From Ruminococcaceae bacterium UBA5905 (GTDB lineage: Bacteria; Bacillota; Clostridia; Oscillospirales; Acutalibacteraceae), in the NCBI GenBank assembly GCA_002431285.1, contig DJEF01000059.1, positions 1-52,770 on the forward strand: a stretch of DNA of 52,770 bases. Reading direction: 5' to 3'. Within the stretch, counting starts at the first letter, position 1. Each line of letters starts with the position of its first letter. The notes under the pieces are model-generated. The model was not told the origin of the DNA. It saw only the letters and a list, made by a program, of their open reading frames with translations, and made no database searches. The translations under genes and the position numbers were made by a program. Shown here piece by piece: positions 8,036 to 16,364 of this stretch.

Positions 8036-8953
8036 TTCGCCGACAAACTGCACTTCCGGCTCCAGCGCCACATCCCGCTGCTGCCGCACAGTCTCCTGCG
8101 CATGGCGGCACAGCGCCAGAACCTCGGCAGCGGTGGCACGCCCCCGGTTCACCACAAACCCGGCGTGCTTGTCGCTGATCTGGGCGTCGCCGATCCGGCA
8201 GCCCTTCAGTCCGCATTCCTCCAACAGGGCAGCGGCAAAATACCCCTCCGGGCGCTTAAAAAAGCTCCCGGCGCTGGGGTATTCCAGCGGCTGCTTTTCC
8301 CGGCGGCGCTCCATCAGTTCCTCCATCCGGGCAGCGATGGTCTCGGGATCGCCCGCCGTCAGCCGGAACCGCACCGCGGATATCAGCTCCCGCTCCTGCG
8401 CGGGCTGTGCGGAGAACACGCTATGGCGGTAGGACAGCCCCAGCTCCTGCGGAGCATACACCCGACGCTCCCCGACAGGGGTCAGGACGGTGGCGCCCGT
8501 CACGACCTGCGCCATCTCGCCGCCGTAGGCGCCTGCATTCATAAACAGAGCGCCCCCCACACTGCCGGGGATACCATAAGCGAATTCCAGCCCGGTCAGC
8601 CCCTGCTCCCGGGCGAACCGGCACAGCCGCACAAGGGGCACCCCCGCCGGACACAGAACCGTGCCGTCGGGCAACAGCTGCGGCGCCTGCCCCTTCCCGT
8701 CCCAGTGCAGCACCACGCCCCGGATGCCCCGGTCGCCCACCAGCAGGTCGGAGCCGTTCCCCAGAAAGAACGGGGCCACTCCCTGCCGATGGCAGGCGGC
8801 CAGCACCGCCTGCGCGGCGGATTCACCCGGCAGGTCGATGCGCAGCTCCGCCGGCCCGCCGATGCGAAAAGAAGTGGCCGCGGCCATGGACGCATCCCGG
8901 GTGACCCGGCAGCCCCAACGCGTCGCCAGCTCCCCGATCTCGGTCAAATCCAT
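8030..8953 (-). CDS. murB: UDP-N-acetylenolpyruvoylglucosamine reductase
   Basis: MurB is the FAD enzyme that reduces the enolpyruvyl group with NADPH to give UDP-N-acetylmuramic acid, the second committed step in peptidoglycan synthesis. The 307-aa product shows the FAD-binding segments FFLGNGSDLLV and AYGIPGSVGGALFMNAGAYG, the catalytic-serine segment YPSAGSFFKRP (proton donor Ser), SDKHAGFVVN, and the C-terminal LEPEVQFVGEF with the conserved glutamate. Length and the absence of the E. coli insertion fit the type II enzymes of Gram-positives. ATG at 8953 has AGAGGGGG 7 nt upstream. It is 22 nt downstream of glcK. Its last codons overlap the tandem repeat described at 7937-8035. Confidence 0.97.
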   Translation of the reverse strand: MDLTEIGELATRWGCRVTRDASMAAATSFRIGGPAELRIDLPGESAAQAVLAACHRQGVAPFFLGNGSDLLVGDRGIRGVVLHWDGKGQAPQLLPDGTVLCPAGVPLVRLCRFAREQGLTGLEFAYGIPGSVGGALFMNAGAYGGEMAQVVTGATVLTPVGERRVYAPQELGLSYRHSVFSAQPAQERELISAVRFRLTAGDPETIAARMEELMERRREKQPLEYPSAGSFFKRPEGYFAAALLEECGLKGCRIGDAQISDKHAGFVVNRGRATAAEVLALCRHAQETVRQQRDVALEPEVQFVGEF

Positions 8954-8975
8954 ACCGCCGCCCCCTCTGTCGCTG

Positions 8976-9929
8976 TTATTTCTGATATCCCAGATAGGCC
9001 GCGCCGATGATGCCGGCGTCGTTGCCCAGCTGGGCAACGCAGATCTGGGTCTGCTTAGCGCTGTTCTGGCTGTACCGCTCCCGCTCGATATACTCCCGCA
9101 GGGGCTTCATCAGGGTCTCGCCCTCGTTGCAGATGCCGCCGCCCACGCACAGCACCTCCGGCTGGAAAATATTGATCATATTCACCAGCCCGCAGGCGAT
9201 ATACCGGATATAGGTATCCACCACCGCCTTGCCGGTCTCGTCCCCCTGACGCATGGCGTCAAAGGCGGTGCGCCCATTGACCTGATCCAGATCGCCGCCA
9301 GCCAGCTCCCACATTTTGCTGTCCGGGTGGGCCTCCATGGCGCGCCTGGTCTGGCGGATCAGCCCGGTGGCGGAAGCATAAGCCTCCCAGCAGCCCTTCC
9401 GGCCGCAGGAGCAGGGCTCCCCGTCCACCACGATCACCGTGTGCCCCAGCTCCGCTCCGGCGAAGTTGTGCCCGGCCATGATCTTGCCGTCGATGATGAC
9501 ACCGCCGCCCACGCCGGTGCCCAGCGTGATGCAGACGCAGCTGGTCTTGCCTCTGGCGGCGCCCGCCACCAGCTCGCCGTATGCGGCGGCGTTGGCGTCG
9601 TTCTCCACGCACACCGGCTTATGCAGCCGTTCCTCCAGATAGTCCCGCATGGGCACATTGGAGAAGTTCAGATTGTTGGCGTATTCCACCACGCCGGTGT
9701 CCGCATTGCAGGAGCCGGGAGAGCCGACCCCGATGCCGCCGATATCCTCCATGGTCAGTCCGGCGGCCTTCACCGCCTCCAGACACACCGCGACCATGTC
9801 GTCCATGATCGCCTCCGCCGGACGGGGCATGGCGGTTTTCCGCTTGGCGGTGGCGACGATCTTATACTGCTCATCCACCACACCGGCGACGATATTGGTG
9901 CCGCCCAGATCAATTCCGATACGATACAT
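8976..9929 (-). CDS. glcK: ROK-family glucokinase
   Basis: This 317-aa ROK protein phosphorylates glucose, or a close hexose, with ATP. It has the N-terminal phosphate loop DLGGTN (7-12), the catalytic ENDANAAAYGE (aspartate base), a GTGVGGGVI nucleotide-binding stretch, and the ROK zinc motif: GHT near 163 followed by CSCGRKGC (C173, C175, C180). There is no N-terminal HTH, so it is a kinase and not a ROK repressor. The start is set by AAGGAGG. It lies between hprK and murB, so sugar phosphorylation, catabolite signalling and wall synthesis genes share one direction here. Substrate is inferred from family only. Confidence 0.93.
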   Translation of the reverse strand: MYRIGIDLGGTNIVAGVVDEQYKIVATAKRKTAMPRPAEAIMDDMVAVCLEAVKAAGLTMEDIGGIGVGSPGSCNADTGVVEYANNLNFSNVPMRDYLEERLHKPVCVENDANAAAYGELVAGAARGKTSCVCITLGTGVGGGVIIDGKIMAGHNFAGAELGHTVIVVDGEPCSCGRKGCWEAYASATGLIRQTRRAMEAHPDSKMWELAGGDLDQVNGRTAFDAMRQGDETGKAVVDTYIRYIACGLVNMINIFQPEVLCVGGGICNEGETLMKPLREYIERERYSQNSAKQTQICVAQLGNDAGIIGAAYLGYQK

Positions 9930-10008
9930 ATTGTTGTTTCCTCCTTGAATTATACATATAGTAGTTGATTGTTATGCCGATACCGTGCCGTCCCGGCGCG
10001 GCGTCGGC

Positions 10009-10980
10009 TCAGTACCCATCCCATTCCGACAGCTCGCCGGTGGGCAATCCGGTCTCCTCGGACATCCCCAGCTTATGCATCAGCTCCTGAGCCGCGTTAT
10101 AGCCCATTTTCTTCTGCCGGTTGGACATGGCGGCCACCTCGATGATGACGGCCAGATTCCGCCCCGGCTTAACGGGAATGGTCAGCGCCGGAACGTTGAT
10201 GCCCAGAATCTCCATGGTTTGCCAGTCGGTGCCCATGCGGTCATACACCTTGCCGTTGTCCCACGGCTCCAGCTGAATCACCATGTCGATCTTCTCGGTG
10301 GTCTTGATGGCGCCGATACCGAAGATGCGGCGCACATTGACGATGCCGATGCCCCGCAGCTCGATAAAATGGCGGATATTGGCCGGAGCAGAACCCACCA
10401 GCGTCCGGGCGGACACCCGGCGGATCTCCACCGCGTCGTCGGCGATGAGCCGATGTCCCCGCTTGAGCAGCTCCACGGCGGTCTCGCTTTTACCGATACC
10501 GCTGTCGCCCAGCAGCAGCACACCTTCGCCGTGCACCTCCACCAGCACCCCGTGGCGGGTGACCCGGGGCGCCATCTCTACATTCAGATAGGCGATGAGC
10601 GCCGCCATAAGAGCCGAGGTGGCCTCCTTGCTGTGCAGCAGCGGCACGCCATGCCGCTTGCAGGCTTCCAGCAGCTCCGGCATGATGGGCAGATCCCGGG
10701 TCACGATCACCGCCGGCGGGCAATGCGCGATCAGCTCCTCCAAGTGGGCGGCGCGCAGATCGCCGGGCAGATTCTCGAGAAATCCGCTTTCATTATTCCC
10801 CAGTATCTGAATCCGGTCGTTGTCAAAATAATCAAAATACCCGCTCAGCGCCAAACCCGGACGGTTCACATCGCAGGATACGACCTTGCGCTCCTCCGCA
10901 GGGCCGGGCATATAGACCTCCTCCAGGCGCATCTCCCGGATCACAGAGGACAGCGGTACAGAATATGCTTGCTTAGCCAT
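10009..10980 (-). CDS. hprK: HPr kinase/phosphorylase
   Basis: HprK phosphorylates Ser46 of HPr in response to ATP and fructose-1,6-bisphosphate and removes the phosphate when inorganic phosphate is high, thereby setting carbon catabolite control. The 323-aa product has the N-terminal DRTGG-like domain and a C-terminal kinase domain with P-loop GDSGIGKS (158-165), followed by the signature ELRGIGIVNVRRIFG. ATG at 10980 is chosen because CAGGAGGT lies 7-8 nt before it. It is preceded by a promoter of its own and is the first gene of the block that continues with glcK after a 79-nt gap. Confidence 0.97.
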   Translation of the reverse strand: MAKQAYSVPLSSVIREMRLEEVYMPGPAEERKVVSCDVNRPGLALSGYFDYFDNDRIQILGNNESGFLENLPGDLRAAHLEELIAHCPPAVIVTRDLPIMPELLEACKRHGVPLLHSKEATSALMAALIAYLNVEMAPRVTRHGVLVEVHGEGVLLLGDSGIGKSETAVELLKRGHRLIADDAVEIRRVSARTLVGSAPANIRHFIELRGIGIVNVRRIFGIGAIKTTEKIDMVIQLEPWDNGKVYDRMGTDWQTMEILGINVPALTIPVKPGRNLAVIIEVAAMSNRQKKMGYNAAQELMHKLGMSEETGLPTGELSEWDGY

Positions 10981-11017
10981 CGGATATACCTCCTGTACAG
11001 ATTTGACATCCATCGAT

Positions 11018-11046
11018 ATTTTACCATACTTTTCCCCGCTTGGAAA
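11018..11046 (-). promoter_or_regulatory. Sigma-A promoter of hprK, extended -10
   Basis: Read on the minus strand: TTTCCA (11041-11046), 17 nt, TAAAAT (11018-11023), with TGG just before the -10 hexamer. The start would be near 11011, about 30 nt before the hprK ATG. Confidence 0.6.
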
Positions 11047-11087
11047 GAGCGAAAACACATTTTCTTTTTGTAGTTTTCGGCAGGAAC

Positions 11088-11116
11088 GGAAAAACCCGCT
11101 CCGTAAGGAGCGGGTT
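11088..11116 (-). terminator. Terminator of the CDF transporter gene
   Basis: A 10-bp stem AACCCGCTCC/GGAGCGGGTT with a 4-nt loop is followed on the minus strand by a T run. It starts 6 nt past the stop codon. Confidence 0.93.
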
Positions 11117-11122
11117 GCACTG

Positions 11123-12292
11123 TCAGACGTAGGAATTTTCGATCTTCACCACGGCGGACAGCCGTTCGTCCGCCGCATGAATGCGCCGGCTGATATCCTC
11201 CGCCAGCGTGGCGCGGCCGGGATAGTCATAGGGCGCCACCACGTCGAAGATCAGATTGATGTGACTGACCCCGTCTACCAGCCGAAAATCGTGGAGACTG
11301 AGCCGCTCGTCCAGATCATTCACCACCCGCTCCGCCAGACGCTTATACCGTTCGGTGGCGGCATCGTCGGTGCTGACAGGGTCCATATGGATACAGCTGA
11401 CGATGCGAAAACGCTCCATCAACTCCTGCTCGATGCGGTCCACAATATCGTGGCTGACCAGAATGTCCTGGGATGCGGGCACCTCTGCGTGGAGAGACAC
11501 AATGACCCGTCCCGGACCGTAATCGTGCACCATCACATCGTGGACGCCCACGATGCCCTCGTGCGCCAGCACCGTCTGCTCAATATCCAGCACCAGCTCC
11601 GGGTCGGGACGCTGCCCCAGCAGCGGGGACACGGTCTCCCGGATGATGCCCACCCCCGACCACAGCACAAACAGCGCCACCGCAAGACCCACATACCCGT
11701 CCAGCACCCAGCCGGTCCTCCAGCTCAGGAGAGAGGTGAGCAGCACCAGTCCCGTGCAGATCACATCGTTGCGGCTGTCCACCCCGGAGGCGATCAGCGC
11801 CTCCGAACGGATGGTGGTGCCGATGCGCCGGTAAAACACACTCATCCACAGCTTGACCGCCACCGATGCCGCCAGAATCAGCATGGTCAGCAGACCGAAT
11901 TCCGCCGGCTGGGGGTGCAGGATCTTCTCCACCGCCGAGGTAGCCAGCTCGAACCCCGCCAGAATGATCAGCACCGCCACCCCCAGCGCCGACAGATATT
12001 CCATGCGGCCGTGGCCGAAGGGGTGATCCCGGTCGGCGGGACGGGCGGCCAGCTTGAAGCCGAACAGCGTCACCACCACCGAACCGCCGTCGGACAGGTT
12101 ATTGAACGCATCCGCCACAATGGCCAGACTGCCGGACAGCAGCCCGGCGGCCAGCTTCATGGCGAACAGCAGCAAATTGCAGAATAGTCCCGTCAGCCCC
12201 GCCATACGCCCATAGGCATACCGGGTGTCGGCAGACAGAGGCTCCTCGCCCGCCGCCGGGACGAACAGCCGCACCAGCGTTTTGGTCAACAC
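11123..12292 (-). CDS. Cation diffusion facilitator (CDF) metal transporter
   Basis: CDF proteins export divalent metals (Zn, Mn, Fe, Co) in exchange for protons. The 389-aa product has about six membrane helices from residue 30 to 215, with the metal-site pattern VADAFNNLSD (D61, D68) in helix 2 and SGVDSRND in helix 5, and DHPFGHGRMEY in the loop. A long cytoplasmic C-terminal part (about 175 residues) contains the usual dimerisation domain with VHDVMVHDYGPG and then a further 80-residue segment typical of the longer clostridial members. The GTG at 12292 was chosen; GAAAGG lies about 12 nt upstream. The gene is 7 nt downstream of the Nudix-HAD fusion. Metal specificity cannot be read from sequence. 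Confidence 0.92.
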   Translation of the reverse strand: MLTKTLVRLFVPAAGEEPLSADTRYAYGRMAGLTGLFCNLLLFAMKLAAGLLSGSLAIVADAFNNLSDGGSVVVTLFGFKLAARPADRDHPFGHGRMEYLSALGVAVLIILAGFELATSAVEKILHPQPAEFGLLTMLILAASVAVKLWMSVFYRRIGTTIRSEALIASGVDSRNDVICTGLVLLTSLLSWRTGWVLDGYVGLAVALFVLWSGVGIIRETVSPLLGQRPDPELVLDIEQTVLAHEGIVGVHDVMVHDYGPGRVIVSLHAEVPASQDILVSHDIVDRIEQELMERFRIVSCIHMDPVSTDDAATERYKRLAERVVNDLDERLSLHDFRLVDGVSHINLIFDVVAPYDYPGRATLAEDISRRIHAADERLSAVVKIENSYV

Positions 12293-12299
12293 GGCTCGG

Positions 12300-13631
12300 T
12301 CACACCTTTCGATTATAAATACCGTACAGATAGGCGGCCACCCCGTCCTCCTCATTGGAGGCGATCACCATGTCCGCCGCTGCCCGCGCCTCGGGAGCCG
12401 CGTTCTCCACGCAGACAGCCAGATCCGCCGTACGGAACAGCGGCACGTCGTTGCGGTTGTCGCCGAAGGCCACCACCCGCTTTGCCCGCACCCGCCGGCG
12501 CAGCCGCTCCACGCCCTGATCCTTTCCGGCATCCTCCCGGCTGATCTCCAGAAACCACGCGTCCGACTGATAGGTGTCGGCATACAGCTCCACGCGGATG
12601 CCGGGAATGGCATCCAGCCGCGCCTTGAGCGCCGTCTGCTCCCCGTGGCTGCCCTGACAGCTGAAAAACAGCGCCGGGCTGGCTTTCAGCTGTCCCACAT
12701 GGTGGAAGAACCGGTCGAACCCGCGCCCGTCCGGCGTCTTGCGGCGGATGAACGCCTCCTCCGCCGGGGAGAGCCGGGTATAATACACGTGCACCTCGTT
12801 GCCCCGCCGCCGGAACAGCATGGCCGTGCGGCCGGCGTCGGTCAGCGCCGCCAGAATGCGACCCACCGTCTCCGCGTTCATCTCGCAGGCCTGGACAATC
12901 CGCCGACGGCCGGGGTCGTACAGCATCGCACCCCCCATCAGCACCACCGGCAGGCGGAAGTGGATGGACGACAGCGGGATCATTTCCACGCCGATCAGCC
13001 CCCGGGCCGTGGCGGCGGAAATGAGCATTCCCCGGCTGATCAGCCGGTTGAGGGTCTGCGCGGTGGAGGGAGAGATGGTGCCGTCGTCCCGCAGGAGCGT
13101 GCCGTCCAGATCGGTGACATACAGGGTGCGGCAGCCCCGCTCAATAGCGCGGAATACAAACTGAAAATACGCCGATCCATAGTGGTGGAACCGCCGCTGC
13201 CGGATCATCTCCAGCAGCTCATCCACCGCCACCCAGCGCACCTCAGCCACCTCCTCCCGCTGCAGGCGCAGGGTGTCGGGGTCAATATCCCGATACAGCA
13301 CCCACACATCGGTGAAGGAATTGCGCCGCCGCATCCGGCCGCCGTAATACAGCTCCCCCGGCAGCGTGCGGATGCTCAGCTCCTCAAACAGCTCCCGCCG
13401 GGCGGCGCTCTCGCTGTCCTCACCCGCGATGGCGCTGCCGCTGTTGGCCGCCCAGGTGCCGGGCATCAGCCGCAGGTGATCCGCCCGGCGCTGGATGAGG
13501 ATACGTCCTCTGGAATCCACAATCCAGATATGCTCCACCAGATGGTATTGTCCCTCCCGCAGCAGCTCGCCCCGGGAAATAGTGCGTCCGGTAGGGTTCC
13601 CCCGTTCGTCCAGCAGGTCCCAGTGTTCCAT
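12300..13631 (-). CDS. Nudix hydrolase fused to a HAD (Cof-type) phosphatase
   Basis: This 443-aa protein joins two hydrolase domains. Residues 1-160 are a Nudix domain of the IPP-isomerase-like type (LLDERGNPTG, then GSAIAGEDSESAARRELFEEL); the Nudix box fits Gx5Ex7REUxEE, but its late glycine is serine (S86). Residues 167-443 are a Cof-type HAD phosphatase with DLDGTLL (174-180), SAATAR as motif II and GDNRNDVPLF near the end as motif IV, and a C2-type cap between. Both sets of catalytic residues look intact. The ATG has GGGGG 7 nt upstream. It precedes the CDF gene by 7 nt. One polypeptide could remove pyrophosphate and then phosphate from one metabolite; the substrate is unknown. Confidence 0.93.
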   Translation of the reverse strand: MEHWDLLDERGNPTGRTISRGELLREGQYHLVEHIWIVDSRGRILIQRRADHLRLMPGTWAANSGSAIAGEDSESAARRELFEELSIRTLPGELYYGGRMRRRNSFTDVWVLYRDIDPDTLRLQREEVAEVRWVAVDELLEMIRQRRFHHYGSAYFQFVFRAIERGCRTLYVTDLDGTLLRDDGTISPSTAQTLNRLISRGMLISAATARGLIGVEMIPLSSIHFRLPVVLMGGAMLYDPGRRRIVQACEMNAETVGRILAALTDAGRTAMLFRRRGNEVHVYYTRLSPAEEAFIRRKTPDGRGFDRFFHHVGQLKASPALFFSCQGSHGEQTALKARLDAIPGIRVELYADTYQSDAWFLEISREDAGKDQGVERLRRRVRAKRVVAFGDNRNDVPLFRTADLAVCVENAAPEARAAADMVIASNEEDGVAAYLYGIYNRKV

Positions 13632-13658
13632 ACAATGCCCCCTTTCCGTCCGTCCGCG

Positions 13659-14324
13659 TCAGCGGCAGAAATCCGCCCCGCATTGGCGCAGGAATTCCCG
13701 CGCCATCAGTGTGGCGCCCAGCTCATTGGGGTGCACCCGATCCCAGGCGATCAAGGCGGAATGCAGATCGTTGTCCGACAGAAAATCGCTGAACACTTGC
13801 TGAAAATCCACCAAAATGCAGCCGTGTTTTTCCGCCAGCCGCTTCATGATCGCGCCGTATTCATCCATCCGACGGCGCATCCGATCGGCCGGATTCGGCT
13901 CAATAAAATAGGGGGTGAGCAGGAAAATCCCCTTGACCCTGTCCCGGGCCATGGTGATCATCTGTTCCAGATTCTGCGCATATTCCTCCGGCATACAAGC
14001 GCATTCCGGGATGCAGGGCGAATCAAACTGCCGCCACACATCGTTGATGCCGATGCAGATGGAGAGCCAGTCTGTCTGATGCACCAGCACCTCCCGTTCA
14101 AACCGCGCCAGCAGATCCCGGCTGGTATTCCCGCCGGTGCCCACATTCGTCACCCGGATCCGCCGCTCCGGATACCAGGCCACCAGCAGATTCTCCACCA
14201 TGCGCGGATATCCGTGGCCCAGGTTATCGCCCAGCCCTTCTCCCACCGGCCGCGCCCGTCCCATATCGGTGACGGAATCCCCGGCGAATACGATCCGCTC
14301 TCCGTTTTCCAGCAGTAGTGCCAT
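13659..14324 (-). CDS. SGNH/GDSL-type esterase
   Basis: A 221-aa SGNH hydrolase. Block I is FAGDSVTD with nucleophile Ser17; block II VGTGGNTS supplies the oxyanion glycine; block III is GIND (G92, N94); block V is DRVHPN with D195 and H198. There is no signal peptide, so it is probably cytoplasmic. Such enzymes deacetylate carbohydrates or cleave small esters. The start at ATG 14324 places the GDS motif at the normal position, although the nearest purine-rich site (GAGAGGA) is about 12 nt away. The gene ends 27 nt before the Nudix-HAD gene and may be cotranscribed with it, but it also has a strong promoter far upstream. Confidence 0.87.
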   Translation of the reverse strand: MALLLENGERIVFAGDSVTDMGRARPVGEGLGDNLGHGYPRMVENLLVAWYPERRIRVTNVGTGGNTSRDLLARFEREVLVHQTDWLSICIGINDVWRQFDSPCIPECACMPEEYAQNLEQMITMARDRVKGIFLLTPYFIEPNPADRMRRRMDEYGAIMKRLAEKHGCILVDFQQVFSDFLSDNDLHSALIAWDRVHPNELGATLMAREFLRQCGADFCR

Positions 14325-14517
14325 GTTTACGCACCGTCCTCTCACACTATGTAGGATTTCCCCGTTTCGGGTCGTGAATCTTCGGCAAGCCTCGGGATTC
14401 GGCGGCGCGACGTCCTGCCCGCAGCATACGCACGCATCCCGCGCAGAGAACATCCGGCCGCCGTCCGCATTCAGCCGAAAAGCCGATCTAACCCGATGGC
14501 TTTGACCAATCCCGTTT

Positions 14518-14546
14518 ATTGTACCCTGTGGACGGAAAAATGTCCA
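14518..14546 (-). promoter_or_regulatory. Strong sigma-A promoter with a 190-nt leader before the esterase gene
   Basis: On the minus strand TGGACA (14541-14546), 17 nt, TACAAT (14518-14523). The predicted start near 14511 leaves an unusually long leader to the ATG at 14324. The esterase reading frame stays open through the leader, with a cysteine-containing stretch, but without a good ribosome-binding site. No known riboswitch fold was recognised in the leader. Confidence 0.7.
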
Positions 14547-14586
14547 GTGATTTCCCGAAAATTTCGGCCGCCGGCCCAAAAACGGC

Positions 14587-14627
14587 AAAAAAATCGCCCG
14601 CAGCGACAACTGTGTATCGCCACGGGC
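14587..14627 (-). terminator. Terminator of the antiporter gene
   Basis: A hairpin with outer stem GCCCG/CGGGC and an imperfect inner stem is followed on the minus strand by seven T. It begins 9 nt after the antiporter stop codon. Confidence 0.88.
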
Positions 14628-14635
14628 ATATGGGA

Positions 14636-15907
14636 TCAGGAATTTTCCGGCGCGGCGGTCGGCGGGGCCTCCCTGCCGCGGAACAGCAGTTTCAGCAGCA
14701 CCGGGCACAGAATGGAGGTGAGAATGATCAGCAGAATGATCCCCACCAGCGGGTCGATGCCCAGCAGTTTCCCGTCTGCCGCCGTATAAATGAGGTCATG
14801 GCCGGTGGTATACACCGCCAGCGCCACCTCGCCCCGGGCGATCATGCCGCAGCCGATGGTGAGGGATTCTTTCCGGTCGTACCGGCACAGCCGCGCCATG
14901 CCGCCGCAGCCCACGATCTTGCCGATGATGCCCAGCGCCACGAAGGTCAGCCCGAACACCAGATCGCCCCAGTGGAACCGGCTGAAATCGGCGCTGATGC
15001 CGATATAGGCGAAAAAGAGCGGCGCAAAAAACATATACTCGCTGATCTCAATACGCCGGTCGACAAATCCGGTATCGTCCAGCCCGCTGAGCATGATCCC
15101 CGCCATATACGCTCCGGTGATGGCGGCAATGCCAAAGTATTTCTCCGCGCAAAAGGCATAGAAAAATGCCACCGCCAGCGAAAAAATGCCGGTGCGCCGG
15201 GTGTGGGGATGGCTCTTTTCCAGTTTCTTAAACAGATAACGGATGAGCAGCCCCAGCCCGATGGAGAACACAAAGAACCCGGCGGCTTTCAGCAGAGTGA
15301 TCCATACGCTGCCGCCGCCGTTGAGACTGGTGATCAGACTCAGGGCAATGATGCCGATCACGTCGTCGATGATGGCGGCGCTGAGCACCGTCGTCCCCAC
15401 CCGGGTGTTGAGCCGCCCCAGCTCCCGCAAGGTCTCCACGGTGATGCCCACGCTGGTGGCCGCCAGAATACAGCCGATGAACAGCCCGTTGAGCAGTTTT
15501 TCATGGCAATAGCCGGCGCCAAACCCGTCCATGAACAGCATGGAACCGACGAAGCCCAACCCGATGGGCACCAGCACCCCCGCCAGCGCAATGAGCGTGG
15601 CCGCCAGACCGCTGCGCTTCAGTTCCTTCAGGTCGGTTTCCAGTCCGCTGGTGAACAGGATCATGATGACGCCGATCTGGGAGAAGGTATTGAGCACATC
15701 CATCTCCTCCGGCGAAGGGTTGGTCAGCCCATGAAACCAGCCGCCCAGCCCGGAAAACAGCGCCGGCCCCACCAGCAGCCCGGCGATCACCATGCCCGCC
15801 ACCTGGGGCAGTCCCAGCCGCCGCGCCAGCACCCCCAGCGCCTTCGTCGCCACCAGAATGATGGCCAGATAGTATAAGATGTTCAGAATACTGAATGAAT
15901 GCTCCAT
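14636..15907 (-). CDS. CPA2-family monovalent cation:proton antiporter
   Basis: A 423-aa polytopic protein with about 12-13 membrane helices. It has the KefB/NapA-like N-terminus (LGLPQVAGMVIAGLLVGP), the paired acidic motif IIDDVIG (D181, D182) in the ion-binding helix, and GMIARGEVALAVYT near residue 365, which is the conserved late motif of CPA2 exchangers. There is no C-terminal RCK/TrkA domain, so it is more likely a sodium or potassium/proton exchanger than a KefC-type gated channel. The start has AAAAGGGG 9 nt upstream and a consensus promoter. It is probably monocistronic. Confidence 0.95.
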   Translation of the reverse strand: MEHSFSILNILYYLAIILVATKALGVLARRLGLPQVAGMVIAGLLVGPALFSGLGGWFHGLTNPSPEEMDVLNTFSQIGVIMILFTSGLETDLKELKRSGLAATLIALAGVLVPIGLGFVGSMLFMDGFGAGYCHEKLLNGLFIGCILAATSVGITVETLRELGRLNTRVGTTVLSAAIIDDVIGIIALSLITSLNGGGSVWITLLKAAGFFVFSIGLGLLIRYLFKKLEKSHPHTRRTGIFSLAVAFFYAFCAEKYFGIAAITGAYMAGIMLSGLDDTGFVDRRIEISEYMFFAPLFFAYIGISADFSRFHWGDLVFGLTFVALGIIGKIVGCGGMARLCRYDRKESLTIGCGMIARGEVALAVYTTGHDLIYTAADGKLLGIDPLVGIILLIILTSILCPVLLKLLFRGREAPPTAAPENS

Positions 15908-15939
15908 GACACATTTCCCCTTTTTTCTCGAACCCTATT

Positions 15940-15967
15940 ATTATAATCTATCCGGAGAAAATGTCAA
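15940..15967 (-). promoter_or_regulatory. Consensus sigma-A promoter of the antiporter gene
   Basis: On the minus strand TTGACA (15962-15967), 16 nt, TATAAT (15940-15945): both hexamers match the consensus exactly. The start would be near 15933, 26 nt before the ATG. Confidence 0.85.
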
Positions 15968-16040
15968 CGAAAAATTGCGACCTCGGCCTGTTGGCCTTGC
16001 AGGAGTACCATACATCTTGGACAGAGAAACAAAAAGGTGT

Positions 16041-16111
16041 GAGGAATACGGTCTCATGTGTTAAAGTTGAGTAACCACACAGCAACTTTCCGAAAGGAGA
16101 CCATATCCCTC
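16041..16111. repeat. Nested inverted repeat of unknown origin
   Basis: GAGGAATACGGTCTC (16041-16055) pairs with GAGACCATATCCCTC (16097-16111) at 13 of 15 positions. Inside it AAAGTTG (16063-16069) pairs with CAACTTT (16083-16089). It lies in a low-GC, geneless stretch. It may be an RNA leader structure or a remnant of a small mobile element; nothing in the sequence decides this. Confidence 0.6.
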
Positions 16112-16230
16112 ATGTTCCCTATTGCGCGCGCCGACCATTTGCCGCAACCGCTCTTGCCAAAATGCAGGGTTCCCGTTGAAATACCGCCCACCGTACCCCA
16201 TACCACTCCCGGTTACAGGAATTATTCCGG
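16112..16230. other. Rest of the 15908-16546 gap, no gene seen
   Basis: The 639-nt gap between the antiporter and the first acetyltransferase gene contains the antiporter promoter, the nested inverted repeat, a consensus + strand promoter and a hydrolase remnant. This portion holds nothing recognisable. An ATG at 16112, directly after the inverted repeat and with AAAGGAG about 15 nt upstream, opens only a short frame. Confidence 0.5.
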
Positions 16231-16259
16231 TTGACAAACGGTCGATTTCGTACTACAAT
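16231..16259 (+). promoter_or_regulatory. Consensus sigma-A promoter with palindrome at the start site
   Basis: TTGACA (16231-16236), 17 nt, TACAAT (16254-16259). The perfect palindrome TGTGTTACACA (16261-16271) covers the expected start and could be an operator. A hairpin GCCGAA-AAA-TTCGGC follows at 16281-16295. The transcript would run through the hydrolase remnant into the acetyltransferase genes. Confidence 0.8.
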
Positions 16260-16364
16260 ATGTGTTACACAACATAAGTTGCCGAAAAATTCGGCTGAAT
16301 TTAGAACCGATAAGAGTACCCCTATGCGCCGCATTGTCCTATACGTCCACAGAAAAGGCGGGGC

